Assembly: GCA_947652115.1 (NCBI GenBank)
Contig: OX393568.1
Span: 10,015,770 to 10,079,769, forward strand
Direction of reading: 5' to 3'
Source: Blastomussa wellsi
Taxonomy: Eukaryota; Cnidaria; Anthozoa; Scleractinia; Plerogyridae
Length of the DNA: 64,000 bases
This document shows positions 21,726 through 33,952 of the stretch, one piece after another; the first letter of the stretch is position 1, and each line of letters starts with the position of its first letter. The notes under the pieces are model-generated. The model was not told where the DNA came from. It ran no database searches and worked only from the letters and a program-made list of their open reading frames with translations. The translations under genes were made by a program, and so were the position numbers.

Positions 21726-21970
21726 TGGAAAGCGGACGGGATGTTACGGCCGATTATTAATCCTATCTAAGTGTCAGTACAGTGGTGAATGTGGTGGGAA
21801 ATCCCTTCTAAATGTTTCCATCTCTGTCCCTCGGAAGGACACAAATATGGCGTCTCCATACTAAGCTTTGTAAAATTGCGTGGAACGTTTCGGCAAATAA
21901 CTCACAAACGGGACACCGCACAGGCCTGAGACTTGGGGTAAATTTTAATTTGTTTATCATCTACACCCTC
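21726..21970. other. Non-coding flank of BEL-B
   Basis: No gene was seen. This sequence and 34190 onward were joined before BEL-B inserted. The last bases CCCTC and the bases CTCTC after the 3' LTR form an imperfect 5-bp duplication. Confidence 0.4.
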
Positions 21971-22206
21971 TGTTACCGCCGTTGAACATTGTTATTATTT
22001 TATTTTTTTTTTTGTTTATTTTTGGGCATGGACATTTCGTGTCGCTTACGTGAAATGTAAACTTTTTTGTACCCGGATGTGAACACATGGTTCAGATGTA
22101 AAAACATGGACGAGTCGAGTGTGTTTTTGGTCTTTTGGAAAGCATTAAAAAGTCGTGTATGGTCAAACAATGTTGTCGTCTTTGTGATTGGAAAGTAGCG
22201 GCAACA
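21971..22206 (+). repeat. BEL-B 5' LTR
   Basis: 236 bp, begins TGTTACCGCC and ends AGCGGCAACA. It matches 33953-34189 apart from 11 rather than 12 T in the T run. Such close LTRs suggest recent insertion. Confidence 0.9.
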
Positions 22207-22211
22207 TTTTC

Positions 22212-22237
22212 TGGTCCTTGGAAAGCCGGATTCGAAC
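22212..22237 (+). other. Primer binding site of BEL-B (tRNA-Tyr-like)
   Basis: Five bases after the LTR the sequence begins TGGTCCTT and later reads GCCGGATTCGAAC. Both blocks match the complement of the 3' acceptor end and T arm of animal tRNA-Tyr, with a two-base insertion and one mismatch between them. The match extends unusually far into the T arm. Confidence 0.6.
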
Positions 22238-22275
22238 AGCGATCTACAGATATTTGGAAGGTCTTGGAATTTAGT

Positions 22276-25200
22276 ATGGAATCGACCGTAGCGAATGATG
22301 GCCGCCATTTGGATTTAACTCAAAACATCGTGACTTTGAAGTATCAGCGAGCAGCTGTAAAAAGGAGAATCACGAACACTCTCAAGAAATTGGACTCCAC
22401 CATCGAACTGTATGGACGAAAAGCCATAATTCGTGGGTTTTGTAAACAGCGTACAAGAGTATCTCAACGAAGTGAAAGCGCTAAACGATAAATTGATGTC
22501 TTTAGTGCCTGAGAACGAACAGGAAAGCGCCGTTAACTGGTACGAGGAACAACTCGAAAGAGTCCATCAAGCAAAACTGGAAGCCAACGCACATCTTGAA
22601 GAACGGGCTGAAGACAGTGTCAGTGTATTGAGCTCGGCTAAGCAAAGCAAAACAAGCAAAACATCGTCAAGAGCTCTGTCCCAGGCGGCTCAAATTCGCG
22701 CCAAAATGGCCTCGAGTGAAATGAAAGCAAGACAGCTTGCGTTGGAAGAGCAGCGGAGAACACAGGAATTCGAAAGACAACTGGAGGTAAAGCGAAAGCT
22801 TGAGCTTGTACATGATGAAGCTGAAATGCTCAAATTTGTGGCCGAGGATAGAAGAAAGACTCAAGAAGCCAAGGACGAGGCCGAACGCCTCGCAGCAGAA
22901 GCAGCAGTCTTGGAGAAGGTACAAAGTTTGGTCAATGATCCTGAAGTTTTGTCAAATCGATTACTTGATTTTATGGATGTCGAGTCTTTAGAATTCGCTG
23001 AATCAGCCGTTGATGATGAAACGTTACCTGTCATTTCTCAATCATCCCACCCTGGTCTTCTAAAAGAAACAAGTGCAGATGATGAAACTGTATTGCAAAC
23101 CAAAGCCATCCCAGAAGTTATTTCTTCATCGCCTTTGTCTCAGAAGCCAAAATCACGTGTTTCCTACTTAATTCCTCCAAGGGAGGAGAAACCTGAAGGA
23201 GTATCACCCATGTGCCTTTCATGGATTGAACATTTACCAGATACAGTACAGGTTAGGGATAACTGGAACTCATTGAACTGTGGTCATTCTCACGACTCCC
23301 TTCCTAAGTTGCGCCTTAACCAATTTGATGGTGATCCTTTACACTGGGCAGACTGGTCTTCAATGTTCAAATCAATTGTACATGATACAAATCTGTCACT
23401 GAATAAGAAAATGAAGCACCTTCAGAACTCTGTTGTTTCAAAAGCTAAGTGGGCAATTGAAGGGTATGGTTACAGTGGAGACTCTTATTATGAAGCTCTG
23501 AAGGAACTGGAATCTAGATTTGGCAAACCTTCCCTTGTTGTGAAGGTCACACTGGAGAGGCTAAGGAAAATGGCTCGCCTACAAAATGACAAACCCCAGG
23601 AGGTACGAAGTCTGTCGGATGTCGTCTCGACTACTGTGTGGACATTTAAGAAGTTTGGATATGAAAGTGATCTGAAAGCAGAGTCTAATGTCTCCCTTGC
23701 GGTTGACAAACTGTCCCAAGAGCTCAAAATCAAGTGGAAAGACAACATCAAAGCTACCAATTTGGAACGACCCAGTCTTGTTGACTTTAGTGTGTGGTTA
23801 AAGGGTCAGGCAGATATTTATGATGATTGTTGTTACCCGAGGTTGACCAGCAAGTCTCCATCCTTGCCTCACAAGAATAAACCTCGCTCTGGTGGATCAC
23901 GTGGAGATACTGAAAGACAAAGCACTTTCTCAAGTAACGTTTCACCTCCAAAATCAGGAAGTGCTTCTTCTTGCATTATGGGTGATGGTCAGCAACACAA
24001 ATTGTCTTCTTGTCCTAAGTTTAAGGCTCTAAGTGTACAAGAACGCCTTAATGAAGTGCAGAAACATGGTTTGTGCTTTTCTTGCCTCAGTCCCCAACAC
24101 TGGCTAAGCAATTGCTCAAATCAAAAACAGTGTGGTGTTAATGGGTGTACACGATCACACAATGCATTGTTGCACAATTTGAGGAATGTTTCATTTGTGG
24201 AAAGCAGTGATGTAGTTTCTGCTACTAACCCACCAGCAGAAGCAGTAGTTGGCCAGTCTACTGAACATTCTAACACAACCCACAGGAGCAGTCATGCCTC
24301 TGTTTTGCTACAGGTGATACCAGTAACCCTCTATGGTCCAAATGGATATTTCAACACTTATGCGATGATGGACACAGGAAGCACTTGCAGCTTGCTGTTA
24401 GCAGATGTTGCTAGAAGACTTGGACTGGACGGTCCTTTAGAAAATGTGGTTTTAAATGGAATTCAGAAAACCTCTGAGCTTACGACAAAGCGTGTTAATG
24501 TACAAGTCAGCAAAGTAAATGACTTTGGTACCCGATTTGATGTGAATGGAGTTCTTGTAGTTGATCACCTGAATGTGCCTGAGAAGAAAGTTAAACTCAG
24601 TCAGCTGCAAGAAAGATGGTCGCACTTATCAGACATTGAGCTGATTGAAGTTGCTGGAACTCAAGTCACTTTACTCCTTGGTAGTGATGTCGCTGATCTT
24701 ATTGTTCCCCTGGAAACACGGCATGGTCCCAAAGGTTTGCCTGTTGGGGTTCGCACTCGGATTGGATGGACTGTTACTGTCGCCTGCCTGGTCATGTTAA
24801 AGAATGTGAATCCATTTGTAAAGTTCATGTGGCCACTCCTGACGAGGAACTCAATGAAACAGTTAAAACTTGGTGGCGAACAGAGAACTTTGGTTGTCGT
24901 TATGACAGCGACATCCAACGCTCGGTTGAAGATGAAAAAGTCATGGAATTTTTGGATGAAAAAACGTGTAAAGTGGAGGGCCGTTATGAGGTCCCCCTGA
25001 TATGGCGTGACGACAAAGTTAATCTTCCTGACAACTTTGCTGCTGCGGCTCAACGTCTAAATTTTCTTGAGAAGAGGCTTAGTCGTGATCCTGATTTGGC
25101 TGAAAGATACAGGAAAACTATTGACACAGACATTGAAAAGGGATACATCAAACAGCTCTCCAAGGAGGAGGCAACCGCACCAGTCTTGCGCAAATGGTAC

Positions 25201-25364
25201 CTTCCTCATCATCCTGTTGTTAACCCCAAGAAACCGGAGAAGGTTCGGCGAGTATGTGATGCTGCTGCAAAGTTTCAAGGTTCGTCATTGAACTCCAATA
25301 TTCTCACTGGCACTGATTTACTGAACAATCTTGTGGCGATTTTCATGAGATTTCGTGAAGAAAA
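22276..25364 (+). pseudogene. BEL-B gag-protease-RT N-terminal part
   Basis: The gag begins at ATG 22276, changes frame by one near 22425-22440 and continues to about 24180. It has a long charged coiled-coil stretch (22560-22920), a core with LRLNQFDGDPLHWADWSSMF, and BEL-type knuckles CFSCLSPQHWLSNC and CGVNGCTRSHNALLH. The protease site MDTGS is at 24371-24382. After a second single-base frame change near 24780 the RT N-terminal half (LPHHPVVNPKKPEKVRRVCD) runs to 25364, where Gypsy-D cuts in. BEL gag-pol is normally one polyprotein. Both frame breaks lie at short homopolymers. Confidence 0.85.
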
Positions 25365-25515
25365 TGTAATAGTAGGTCACGTGACAGTTTTTGGCGCGAA
25401 AACACTCGACTGTACTTTGAGTTCAGTATTAAAAGCAAGTGTGACGGTTGCTCAGTTTGCCCGTTATTTCTGCTATCCGTTCGTTCTGTTTGTCGACTAT
25501 TTGCCGTTTATTACA
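25365..25515 (+). repeat. Gypsy-D 5' LTR
   Basis: 151 bp, with a TCACGTGA palindrome at 25377-25384 and an ATTAAA signal near 25430. No difference from 30948-31098 was found by eye. Confidence 0.93.
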
Positions 25516-25516
25516 T

Positions 25517-25533
25517 TGGTGGCAGCGGTTGGG
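25517..25533 (+). other. Primer binding site of Gypsy-D (tRNA-Leu AAG/UAG type)
   Basis: TGGTGGCAGCGGTTGGG, one base after the LTR. It matches the complement of the 3' end of tRNA-Leu(AAG/UAG) with one extra T. Confidence 0.7.
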
Positions 25534-25539
25534 ATCACT

Positions 25540-26557
25540 ATGAGTGCAAAGGATGAAGCGACTGATGATTACGGTGGAGCAAAACCGAAAATACCTTCCC
25601 ACGCGCCCGACGAGAAGGGAGCCATTGGTGGCCACGAGGTGAAAACCGAAACGACTTCAACTCCGCCGCAAGAAGGAACTGGTGCTATGATAAACGAACT
25701 GATAAGTGCAATGACCCAGGCTTTCAAGCAATCTTCGGATAAACCAAGTTCTGGCGATTCAATCAGCAGAAATGTTGCTCTAAAGCAGCCAAAATCGTAT
25801 TCGCTCGGTCAGAATTTCAAGGTATGGCTGTCGCAATTTGATGAATATTCCAAGTTGGCTAGCATCCCTGAATCGAAGAAGAAAGCATTTCTGGTCACTT
25901 TGCTGGACCAAACAGCGTACAGAGCCGTCCAACTTCTCAGAATTCCCGAGAGTGCTTCGTATCAAGTTTTTTTTGCAACGTGTTATGACTCGGTTTGACT
26001 CAGGAAAATCCCCGGGGGATTACAAACTGCTTCTTCGAGCTCGGCAACAAGACAGCAACGAGGACTTTGAAATGTACGCTGATAATCTTCTGGAACTAGC
26101 TGAGAACGCCTACCCTGATGCTGACTACCGCTTCAAAGAGGAAATAGCGAAAGATCGGTTTTTGGAAGGTGTTCGCTGTAGTGATGGATGTCGTGAACAG
26201 TTGTTTATTAAACAACCCGAAAGCCTTTCAGCCGCCGTTCGGCTGGTGCGACAACTTGAGAGTGCCCGCGTAGCTTCGCGTAATTCAGCTGAAAATAAAC
26301 CACCTCGACCGCAGCTAAATGTCATGGAGGAAAATAACACCCTCGAAGTTTCAGAGCTCAAGGGCTTAATGGCATCCATCAATTCGCGGCTCGAGAGGTT
26401 GGAAAAACAACAGCAAGAACCACGCAGACGCCCAGTTGCGGGATCTTCAAGAGTCAGATGTTATCGTTGTCAGAATTACGGCCATTATGCTCGCGATTGT
26501 CTCAGTTCATCGGGAAACGGACAGAGGGGCCTGCCGAGGGTCAACCAGTCCCCTTGA
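25540..26557 (+). pseudogene. Gypsy-D gag with CCHC knuckle
   Basis: The gag starts at ATG 25540 (MSAKDEATDDYGGAKPK) soon after the primer site. Its capsid-like part includes KVWLSQFDEYSKLASIP and FEMYADNLLELAENAYP. A coiled-coil-like LERLEKQQQEPRRR stretch is followed by one zinc knuckle, CYRCQNYGHYARDC (26459-26500). At the T8 run 25967-25974 the frame changes by one, so the copy as given cannot make full gag. The second frame ends at 26557 and overlaps pol by about 40 bases, where a -1 frameshift signal lies. Confidence 0.85.
26512..26554 (+). promoter_or_regulatory. Programmed -1 ribosomal frameshift signal between gag and pol
   Basis: The heptamer G GGA AAC (26512-26518) lies in the gag frame exactly as X XXY YYZ requires. 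It is followed by a six-base spacer and a stem-loop: AGGGG (26525-26529) pairs with CCCCT (26550-26554), and CTG with CAG continues the stem after one mismatch. Slipping back one base leads into the protease-pol frame. This lets a small share of ribosomes make gag-pol. Confidence 0.75.
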
Positions 26558-29500
26558 ACGACTCAAAGACCCGAAGTTCGAGCGACGACAAGGCGTGTAG
26601 AGAGGAAAATTTGTTTGTTTTGAGCGGCCGCGGTGTTTATGTTTCTGGTCTGATTAATCACACTCGTGTGTCGCTCCTTTTGGATACCGGCGCGACGTCG
26701 AGCATTCTAAACGAAGAAACATGGAAGAAGAGTGGTCAATACCAAATCTTGTACGATGTTGGAACGCTCGTGGTTCAGGGTGAAGAAATTCCAATCTTTT
26801 ATGAGCGAAAGGCCCCAAGCGTATGCCGTGTTGTAGTTGAAGAGGAAGTTGAGTTGAAAGCGGGCACCGAAGTTGTTTTGTGTGGAAAATTGGAACCTGG
26901 ATTCGAGCGGAACAATGGGACTCCAGGGATCCTGGAAGGACACCGGAAAAACACAGCCGAAAAGCTTACAAGTAGATTCTGCATAGCACGCTCCCTGATC
27001 GTTCCGAAGGAAGGAAAAACTCCCATTCGTATGGCAAACTTCTCAGACCAAACCATGTTGTTAAGGCCAGGTCAAACTGTGGCTCAGTTTTATCCTCTTG
27101 ATCGTGTCGATGCTTCAGTAAATTTGTTTGATTTGGAAGAAAAACCTTCAGAAAGGGAGACAAAACAGGATCCTAGAGTAGAAATGCCCCCCTCCGACCC
27201 ACCTGTCGTGAAACAAGAGATCCGTGCTGACTTTTCTGGACTTTCAGAGGGGGAGAAGCAATCGTTTAATGGCCTGCTAGAAGAATATAGAGATTTGTTC
27301 GCCACGGGGAATGGCAATTTAGGTCGCACTGATTTGTTAGAACACACCATTGACACCGGTTCAGCCACTCCAGTCAAGCAAGCACCTCGTCGACTCCCTC
27401 CATTCAAACGAGATGAGGTCGACAGACAGCTCTCAGACCTCTTAGCACAGGGGAGAATTGAACCATCCAACAGCCCCTGGAGTAGCCCCATTGTGTTGGC
27501 CAAAAAGCACGATGGAGGCTATCGCCTGTGCATAGACTACAGGAAGCTTAACTCCGTAACTGTTAAAGATGCTCAACCCCTTCCGAGGTCAGATGACATC
27601 TTGGAATCCTTGGGTGGTGCAAAGTGGTTTAGCTGCCTTGACCTTGCCTCAGGGTACTGGCAAGTTCCTGTCGCAAAAAGAGACCGCCCAAAAACTGCGT
27701 TTGTCACACATCGGGGTCAGTTTCAGTGGACCTGTTTGCCCTTTGGGGTAACCAATGGACCTGGAACATTTACCCGGCTGATGAATCTTGCATTACAAGG
27801 TCTGACCTGGAAAGAGTGTTTGGTCTACCTAGATGACATCATCATCATGTCGGGCACCTTTGAGGAACACTTGTCTCGCCTTCGCTCTGTCTTTGAAAGG
27901 CTGCGAGAGGCCGGGCTGAAATTAAAATCATCAAAGTGCATCTTTCTTCAACGTCAAGTTTCTTTCTTGGGGCACGTTGTTTCGGCTGAGGGGATACAAA
28001 CCGATCCCGATAAAGTAGCTGCTGTCCGTGACTGGCCTACTCCAACAAGTATTTCCGAGCTGAAAGGGTTCTTGGGCCTTGTAACATACTACAGACGATT
28101 CATCCCCAGTTTTTCTGCAAAAGCAGAACCACTAAACTATTTGACAAGGAAAGGAGTAGAGTTCAAGTAGGGACCCCAACAAGAGAAAGCCTTCTGCGAA
28201 CTGAAACATCACCTCATGAACCCACCAGTATTAGCCTATCCAGATTTCAGTGAAACCAGTGGCCAATTCATCCTTGATACTGATGCAAGTAGTGGTCATG
28301 GTATTGGTGCCGTGCTCTCGCAAATGCAATCTGATGGCACAGAGCGTGTTCTTGCTTACGGAAGTCGTGCATTACACTGCCGTGAGAGAAATTATTGTGC
28401 AACCCGTCTTGAGATGCTTGCCCTGGTTGACTTCATTGATCACTTCCGTTATTACCTTCTTGGGCGAAAGTTTCTCGTGCGAACAGACCATCATGCCTTA
28501 AAGTGGCTGATGTCGTTTAAACAACCAGAGGGACAGGTAGCACGGTGGCTGGAAAGGCTCCAAGAATATGACTTCATTGTTGAGCACCGTCCTGGGATCA
28601 GTCATGCTAACGCCGATGCACTGTCCCGGAGGCCTAGACGAAAACATGGAAGTTGTCCATCATGTGGTGATACTGAATATGTTTCAGCAGCATTCCTGCG
28701 ACAGAGCAAGGAGAAAGAGGGGACGTCCGAGACCCCGGAAAGAACATTTTCATGGGCAACGGCCGAAATTGCTCAGGCTCAACGCAGTGACCCGGATATT
28801 AGCCCAGTGATTGCAAGGATGGAAGAAGGCCAACCCAAACCATCGCCTGGTGAACTTCTCCGTTTCAGCCCCATCTCTAGGGCAATATGGGCACAACACG
28901 AACTACTCGAGTTAAAGGACAATGTACTGCGAATTCGCCCAAAGGAGGAGTCAACGAACCTGAAACCCAGAATCGTCCTCCCGGAACCTCTGGTAAAACC
29001 AGCACTGCAACGGCTACATGATGGGGTGGAGGGGAGCCACCTTGGCCAGCTCAAAACGCTACGGAAACTCCAAGCCAGATTCTGGAGACCCGGTCTTGCA
29101 AAGACTGTGAAAGATTACTGTACCGCTTGTTTAACCTGTGCTGCGTGCAAGCCCCCCAGGAAAACGCCTAAGGCACCGCTCCGCCCCATCCCTTCATCTT
29201 ACCCTTTCCAGCGACTTCACATTGATATCATTGGTCCACTTCCCAGAACCAAACGTGGAAACCGTTACATTCTGACTGTCCAGTGTTCATTTACAAAGTG
29301 GGTAGAAGCCTACGCCATACCAAATCAAAGAGCCAAAACGTGTGCACGAGTACTGGTGGACAACTGGGTTTATCGGTATGGCGCACCCGATACCATCCAT
29401 TCTGACCAAGGACACAATTTTGAATCCCACCTCTTTAGTGAGCTTTGTCAAATGCTCGAAATCAGAAAAACCAGAACAACCCCATATCACCCAGCTGGGA

Positions 29501-30789
29501 ATGGACAGGTGGAGAATGCCAACAAGAGTATCAAGGGGCTGTTAATGGCAAAAGTGGAAAGTGATCCTGACACATGGGACCAACACCTTGGGCCTTGTAT
29601 GATGGCATACCGAAGTAGTGAGCACATCTCAACCGGGTACACCCCATTTACCCTTATGTTTGGCCGGGAAATGCGACTTCCCCTAGATGCAATGGTGGGT
29701 AATCCAGACGACGCAGCCCCTGATCGGTATGGAGAGTACGTCTCAAAGTTGAAGAATCAACTCTCCGATGCGTTACAGGATGTCCGTCAGCACCTGAAAA
29801 CAGCACAACAGCGCCAGAAAGAGTACTTCGACCGAGGAGTGAAGGAGCGCCTCTACCAACCCGGGGACCAGGTATTCCTGTTCGACCCGCAGCTGAAACC
29901 TGGTGAGGCGGCCAAATTTCACCGAAAATGGAAGGGGCCCTATGAAGTGTTGGCACGTACAACTGAGGTCAACTACCGCATCAAGAGACCACAAGATCCT
30001 GTAAGCCGCTCCAAGGTTGTCCATTTCGATAACCTAAAGCTATACCAACGTAGGCAACCAGAGGTGCAAGTGAGTCAGAAGAATCAGAGTGGCCGCGAGC
30101 GGGGCAACAAAGAGAAGGAGAGGGGAACAGTTCTTAAATCTCTAGAGAGGCGAGGCACCAATTGTGGGGATGACCTTAGTGAAGATAGAGATGAAGATGA
30201 ACTTCCAGACTTCTGCCTTCCCATACCAGAGCCAGTAGTGACCGGACAACAAGCAATCCAGGACCCTGAGTACAATGGAAGTCGCAAGGTTGATGTATCG
30301 ACAGCGAATGAAGTGGGCAACCTTGATGGAACTCATCAGTCAGATGACCATCAGCCAGAAGGCATTTCGCCTCCAGGAAGTCAAGTAGGAGACGTTGACC
30401 CTGGTCTTTCTGCTCAGGCCAACCCTGGTGCAGAGGGTGACGTAGAAGAGAACACCACTTATACAAGGCAGGAGAATGGATTGGAGAGTACACTTGTCGC
30501 GGACGGTGATGTGGGGCAGGCCGAGGAGAGAGTTGGCAGGCCTGACCCAACTGCCCAAAGACCACCACCAGCTGCTTCACGCCCAAAGAGAGTAACACGC
30601 TCCCCGGATCGCTATGGAGACTGGGAACTTAACACCGTATGTTCTTCTGGTTATCCCATGGCCCTCAAGAACAAGGTTGAAGGTCTCAGGGCTTTCTTCC
30701 AGGAGCAGGAAAATCGAGTACTCCGTTTTAAATCAGATTATGTGCAAAAAGCTCGACAGCTGAGGATCAAGGACATATTGAAACATTGA
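26518..30789 (+). pseudogene. Gypsy-D pol: protease, RT, RNase H, integrase; one stop
   Basis: The pol frame has protease LLLDTGATSSIL (Asp at 26683), RT with CIDYRKLNSVT, LDLASGYWQV and the YLDD active site (27826-27837), and RNase H with DTDASSGHGIGAVL and RTDHHALKWL. Integrase follows with an H2C2 zinc domain (28990-29150) and the core residues in HIDIIGP, HSDQGHNF and GQVENANKS, then a GPY/F-like module near KWKGPYEVLA. An unusually long acidic and Pro-rich tail runs to 30789. A TAG at 28168-28170 interrupts RT-RNase H where the family usually has Trp. All catalytic residues are otherwise present. Confidence 0.9.
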
Positions 30790-30947
30790 GTTTAAAGTGA
30801 GGTTGTTACAAAACCTCAGGACTACCGGACAGTGACATCTCTCTAGTAAATGTTAAGCCAAGTGAACATTTTTCTAGAACTTTAAACAGGGTAGTGTCGT
30901 TACCATTGTTAAAGTCACAGTGTCGACCCTTTAGAAGGAGGGGATGA

Positions 30948-31098
30948 TGTAATAGTAGGTCACGTGACAGTTTTTGGCGCGAAAACACTCGACTGTACTT
31001 TGAGTTCAGTATTAAAAGCAAGTGTGACGGTTGCTCAGTTTGCCCGTTATTTCTGCTATCCGTTCGTTCTGTTTGTCGACTATTTGCCGTTTATTACA
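30948..31098 (+). repeat. Gypsy-D 3' LTR
   Basis: 151 bp, preceded by the purine tract and followed by the AAAA duplication. TCACGTGA is at 30960-30967. Confidence 0.93.
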
Positions 31099-31102
31099 AA
31101 AA

Positions 31103-33929
31103 GATTGCACTTTCAGCGGACATCGAAGCTATGTTTAATCAGGTTGCGGTACCAGAACAAGATCAAGTGGCCCTTCGATTTCTATGGCGTCAAACCCCTG
31201 AGTCATCTACAGAAGTTTACCAGTATGTGCGCCACATATTTGGAGCCAAATGTGCGCCAACCTGTTCTAACTATGCCTTGTTGAGAAGTGCTGAGGACAA
31301 TCAGGAACAGTTTCCTACTGCCGCCGCAGTTGTGAAGCGAAACTTTTACATGGATGACTTTTTCAAGTCTGTCAAATCAAGCGATGAAGCTCTTGAACTG
31401 CAACAAGAGCTTGTTGAAATGCTAAACCTGGCTGGTTTTCACTTGACCAAATGGATTTCAAATGAGAAGGAAGTGATTAAGCACATACCGGAATCAGAAA
31501 GAGCTCCCTCTGTCAAAGTCGTAGAGGAAAGCATCATAATGCCTATGGAACGTGCCCTTGGTGTCATGTGGGACACAAGCGTGGACTATTTTGTCTATGA
31601 GGTTCTGAAGAAAGACATAGCAAACACACGTCGTAAGGTGCTGAGTTTAATAGCTTCACTCTTTGACCCTATTGGATTTCTTGCTCCCTTCTTGGTTAGG
31701 GCAAAGATCCTTCTTCAACAAGTATGGCTATGTGGTATTGGATGGGATGATGTTCTGCCACAAGAGTTTCTAGAAGAGTGGTCTAAATGGCAAGAAGAGT
31801 TGGATGGAATTTCACAATTTGCCATTCCTCGGTTCTATCGTCACATACCTGATAGCCCGTCTGTTATTCAACTGCACGTCTTTGGGGATGCTAGCGAACA
31901 AGCCTTTTGCTCAGTGGCCTATTTAAGATTCTGCTACAGCAGTGGAGCAGTGCGATGTGCATTTGTTACAGCTAAAACTCGGGTAGCACCGAAGAAACCC
32001 TTGAGCATCCCAAAACTTGAACTGCAGGCTGCTGTTCTGAGTGCAAGGTTGGCTGTTGTAGTAATCAAGGAACATGATTACATCATTGACTCCACCTATT
32101 TTTGGACAGACAGCAGCACTGTGTTTCAGTGGATTCGTGGAGAGTCAAAGCGCCACCCCGCCTTTATCGCTAACCGAATTGGAGAGATCCTGGATACTAC
32201 TGAACCCAGTCAATGGAATCACTGCCCTGGACGGTTGAACCCAGCAGACGATGGTAGCAGAGGTCTACCAGTGACTTCGATTACATCTGAGAGCCGTTGG
32301 CTTAATGGTCCTGCATATTTACTGTTGTCTGAAGACACATGGCCAAAAGGAAATGCGAACTTGGAAACTCCTAAACAGTCTGTTAACAGCCCACAGACAC
32401 AAGAAAAGCCTGTGAACTGGATTGGTTCAGCGAAGGATTCAAAGATTGAATTCCTTTCTCCAGCAAAGTATTCGTCTCTAAGAAAGCTTCTTAGAGTAAC
32501 TGCGTACTTCTTGCGGTTTATTTGGAACTGTAGACACCCTAAGTCTGAACGTCATATTGGTTCTCTGTTGGTTGAAGAGTTGGAGCGGGCTCGACAGTTC
32601 TGGATTTGTACTGCCCAAACAGAATCCTTTCCTCAAGAAGTCACAGCTCTTAAGTCATAACAGAATGTTTCAAGCAAGAGCAAGTTGGTATCTCTCTCAC
32701 CCTTTATTGACGAGCATGGAATTATCCGTGTGGGTGGTCGTATTGAGAAAGCTGATATTCCATTTTGCAGTCGTCATCCTGTAGTGCTATCACCTGACAA
32801 TGAGTTGACCCGTCTCATCGTCACGAACTGTCATGAAAGACTAAAACATGAAGGAGTAGACCATGTCCGAAATGAGTTGAGACAACAGTATTGGATCTTA
32901 CGTTGCCGTGCTACGGTGCGAAAGATTTTGCATCAGTGTTCTTACTGCCGAAGGCGTAGAGCAAAACCAGAAGCTCCTATGATGGCAAGTCTACCGTATG
33001 ACCGTCTGCAAATTGCACCAGCATTCTCTAAAGTCGGTACCGGTGTGGATTTCTTTGGCCCACTTAAGGTAAAGCACCTAAGGAGGCAAGAGAAGAGATA
33101 TGGATGTCTCTTTACCTGTTTGGTGACTAGAGCGGTTCATTTGGAAGTTGCGTTCTCCTTATCTACTGATTCCTTTATTATGTGTCTTAGAAGGTTTATG
33201 GCTCGAAGAGGTAAACCAACCGTCATCTACTCCGACAATGGGACTAACTTTGTGGGAGCAAACAATGAGTTACGCGAGTGTATCAATGAGTGGAATCAAG
33301 AGAAGATTGGTAGTGTGTTGAGCCAAGAAGGAGTTCAGTGGGTGTTTAACCCACCTGCCACCCCCCATATGGGAGGTGTATGGGAGCGTCTCGTAAGGTC
33401 ATGCAAGAAAGCTCTCAATGCTGTTCTACAGAATCAAGTTCTTACCGATGAAGTGTTGCAAACAGCCTTTGTTGAGGTGGAATGGCTTGTGAACAGTCGT
33501 CCGCTTACTGAAGTGAGTTCAGATGTGGATGACCTTGATGCTCTGACACCGAGCCACTTCATCCTTGGAAGAGGATCTTACAACTTGCCGCCCGGAATCT
33601 TCCTGGACAAGGAGATATCGAGCCGAAAACGTTGGCGTCAAGCACAAGTAGTTGTAAGCCACATCTGGAATCGGTGGTTACGAGAATACCTACCTGGTCT
33701 GATCGACCGAAAGAAATGGTTTCAACCCACCGTGAATGTCAAGGTTGGAGATTTGGTGTTGGTGGTGGATTACACAGTTTCAAGAGGTTCTTGGCCACTT
33801 GGCAGGATCGTGAGGGTTTTCCCTGGACATGACAAAGTTGTACGATCGGCGGAAGTGAAGACCCAGTTTGGCGTGATGAAACGTCCTGTAACGAAACTGG
33901 CCCTTCTGGAAGAGTGTTCGACTGGTTAG
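31103..33929 (+). pseudogene. BEL-B RT C-terminal part, RNase H and integrase
   Basis: The BEL-B frame resumes after Gypsy-D. RT follows with QDQVALRFLW and the active site YMDD (31347-31358). RNase H has LHVFGDASEQAFCSVAYL, LELQAAVLSARLA and FWTDSSTVFQWIR. An in-frame TAA at 32658-32660 precedes integrase. The integrase has an HHCC-like zinc region (HERLKHEGVDH...CSYCRRRR) and core motifs GVDFFGP, YSDNGTNFVGA and GVWERLVRSCKKAL, plus a C-terminal domain. It ends at 33929, 23 bases before the 3' LTR. Confidence 0.88.
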
Positions 33930-33952
33930 ACGGGTCGAACACGGGGGGAGGA

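Larger units (their letters stand above)
25365..31098 (+). mobile_element. Gypsy-D: young Ty3/Gypsy element nested in BEL-B
   Basis: A 5734-bp plus-strand element with apparently identical 151-bp LTRs (TGTAATA...TATTACA) and AAAA on both sides (25361-25364 and 31099-31102). It carries a tRNA-Leu primer site, gag, an overlapping pol in the -1 frame and a polypurine tract (30932-30947, TAGAAGGAGGGGATGA). Only two lesions were seen: a frame change at a T8 run (25967-25974) and a stop at 28168-28170. No env-like ORF follows pol. Confidence 0.93.

Noticed and set aside
30034..30947. Possible env gene after Gypsy-D integrase
   Set aside because: The sequence is an in-frame extension of pol without signal peptide, fusion-peptide or membrane segment; no separate ORF follows.
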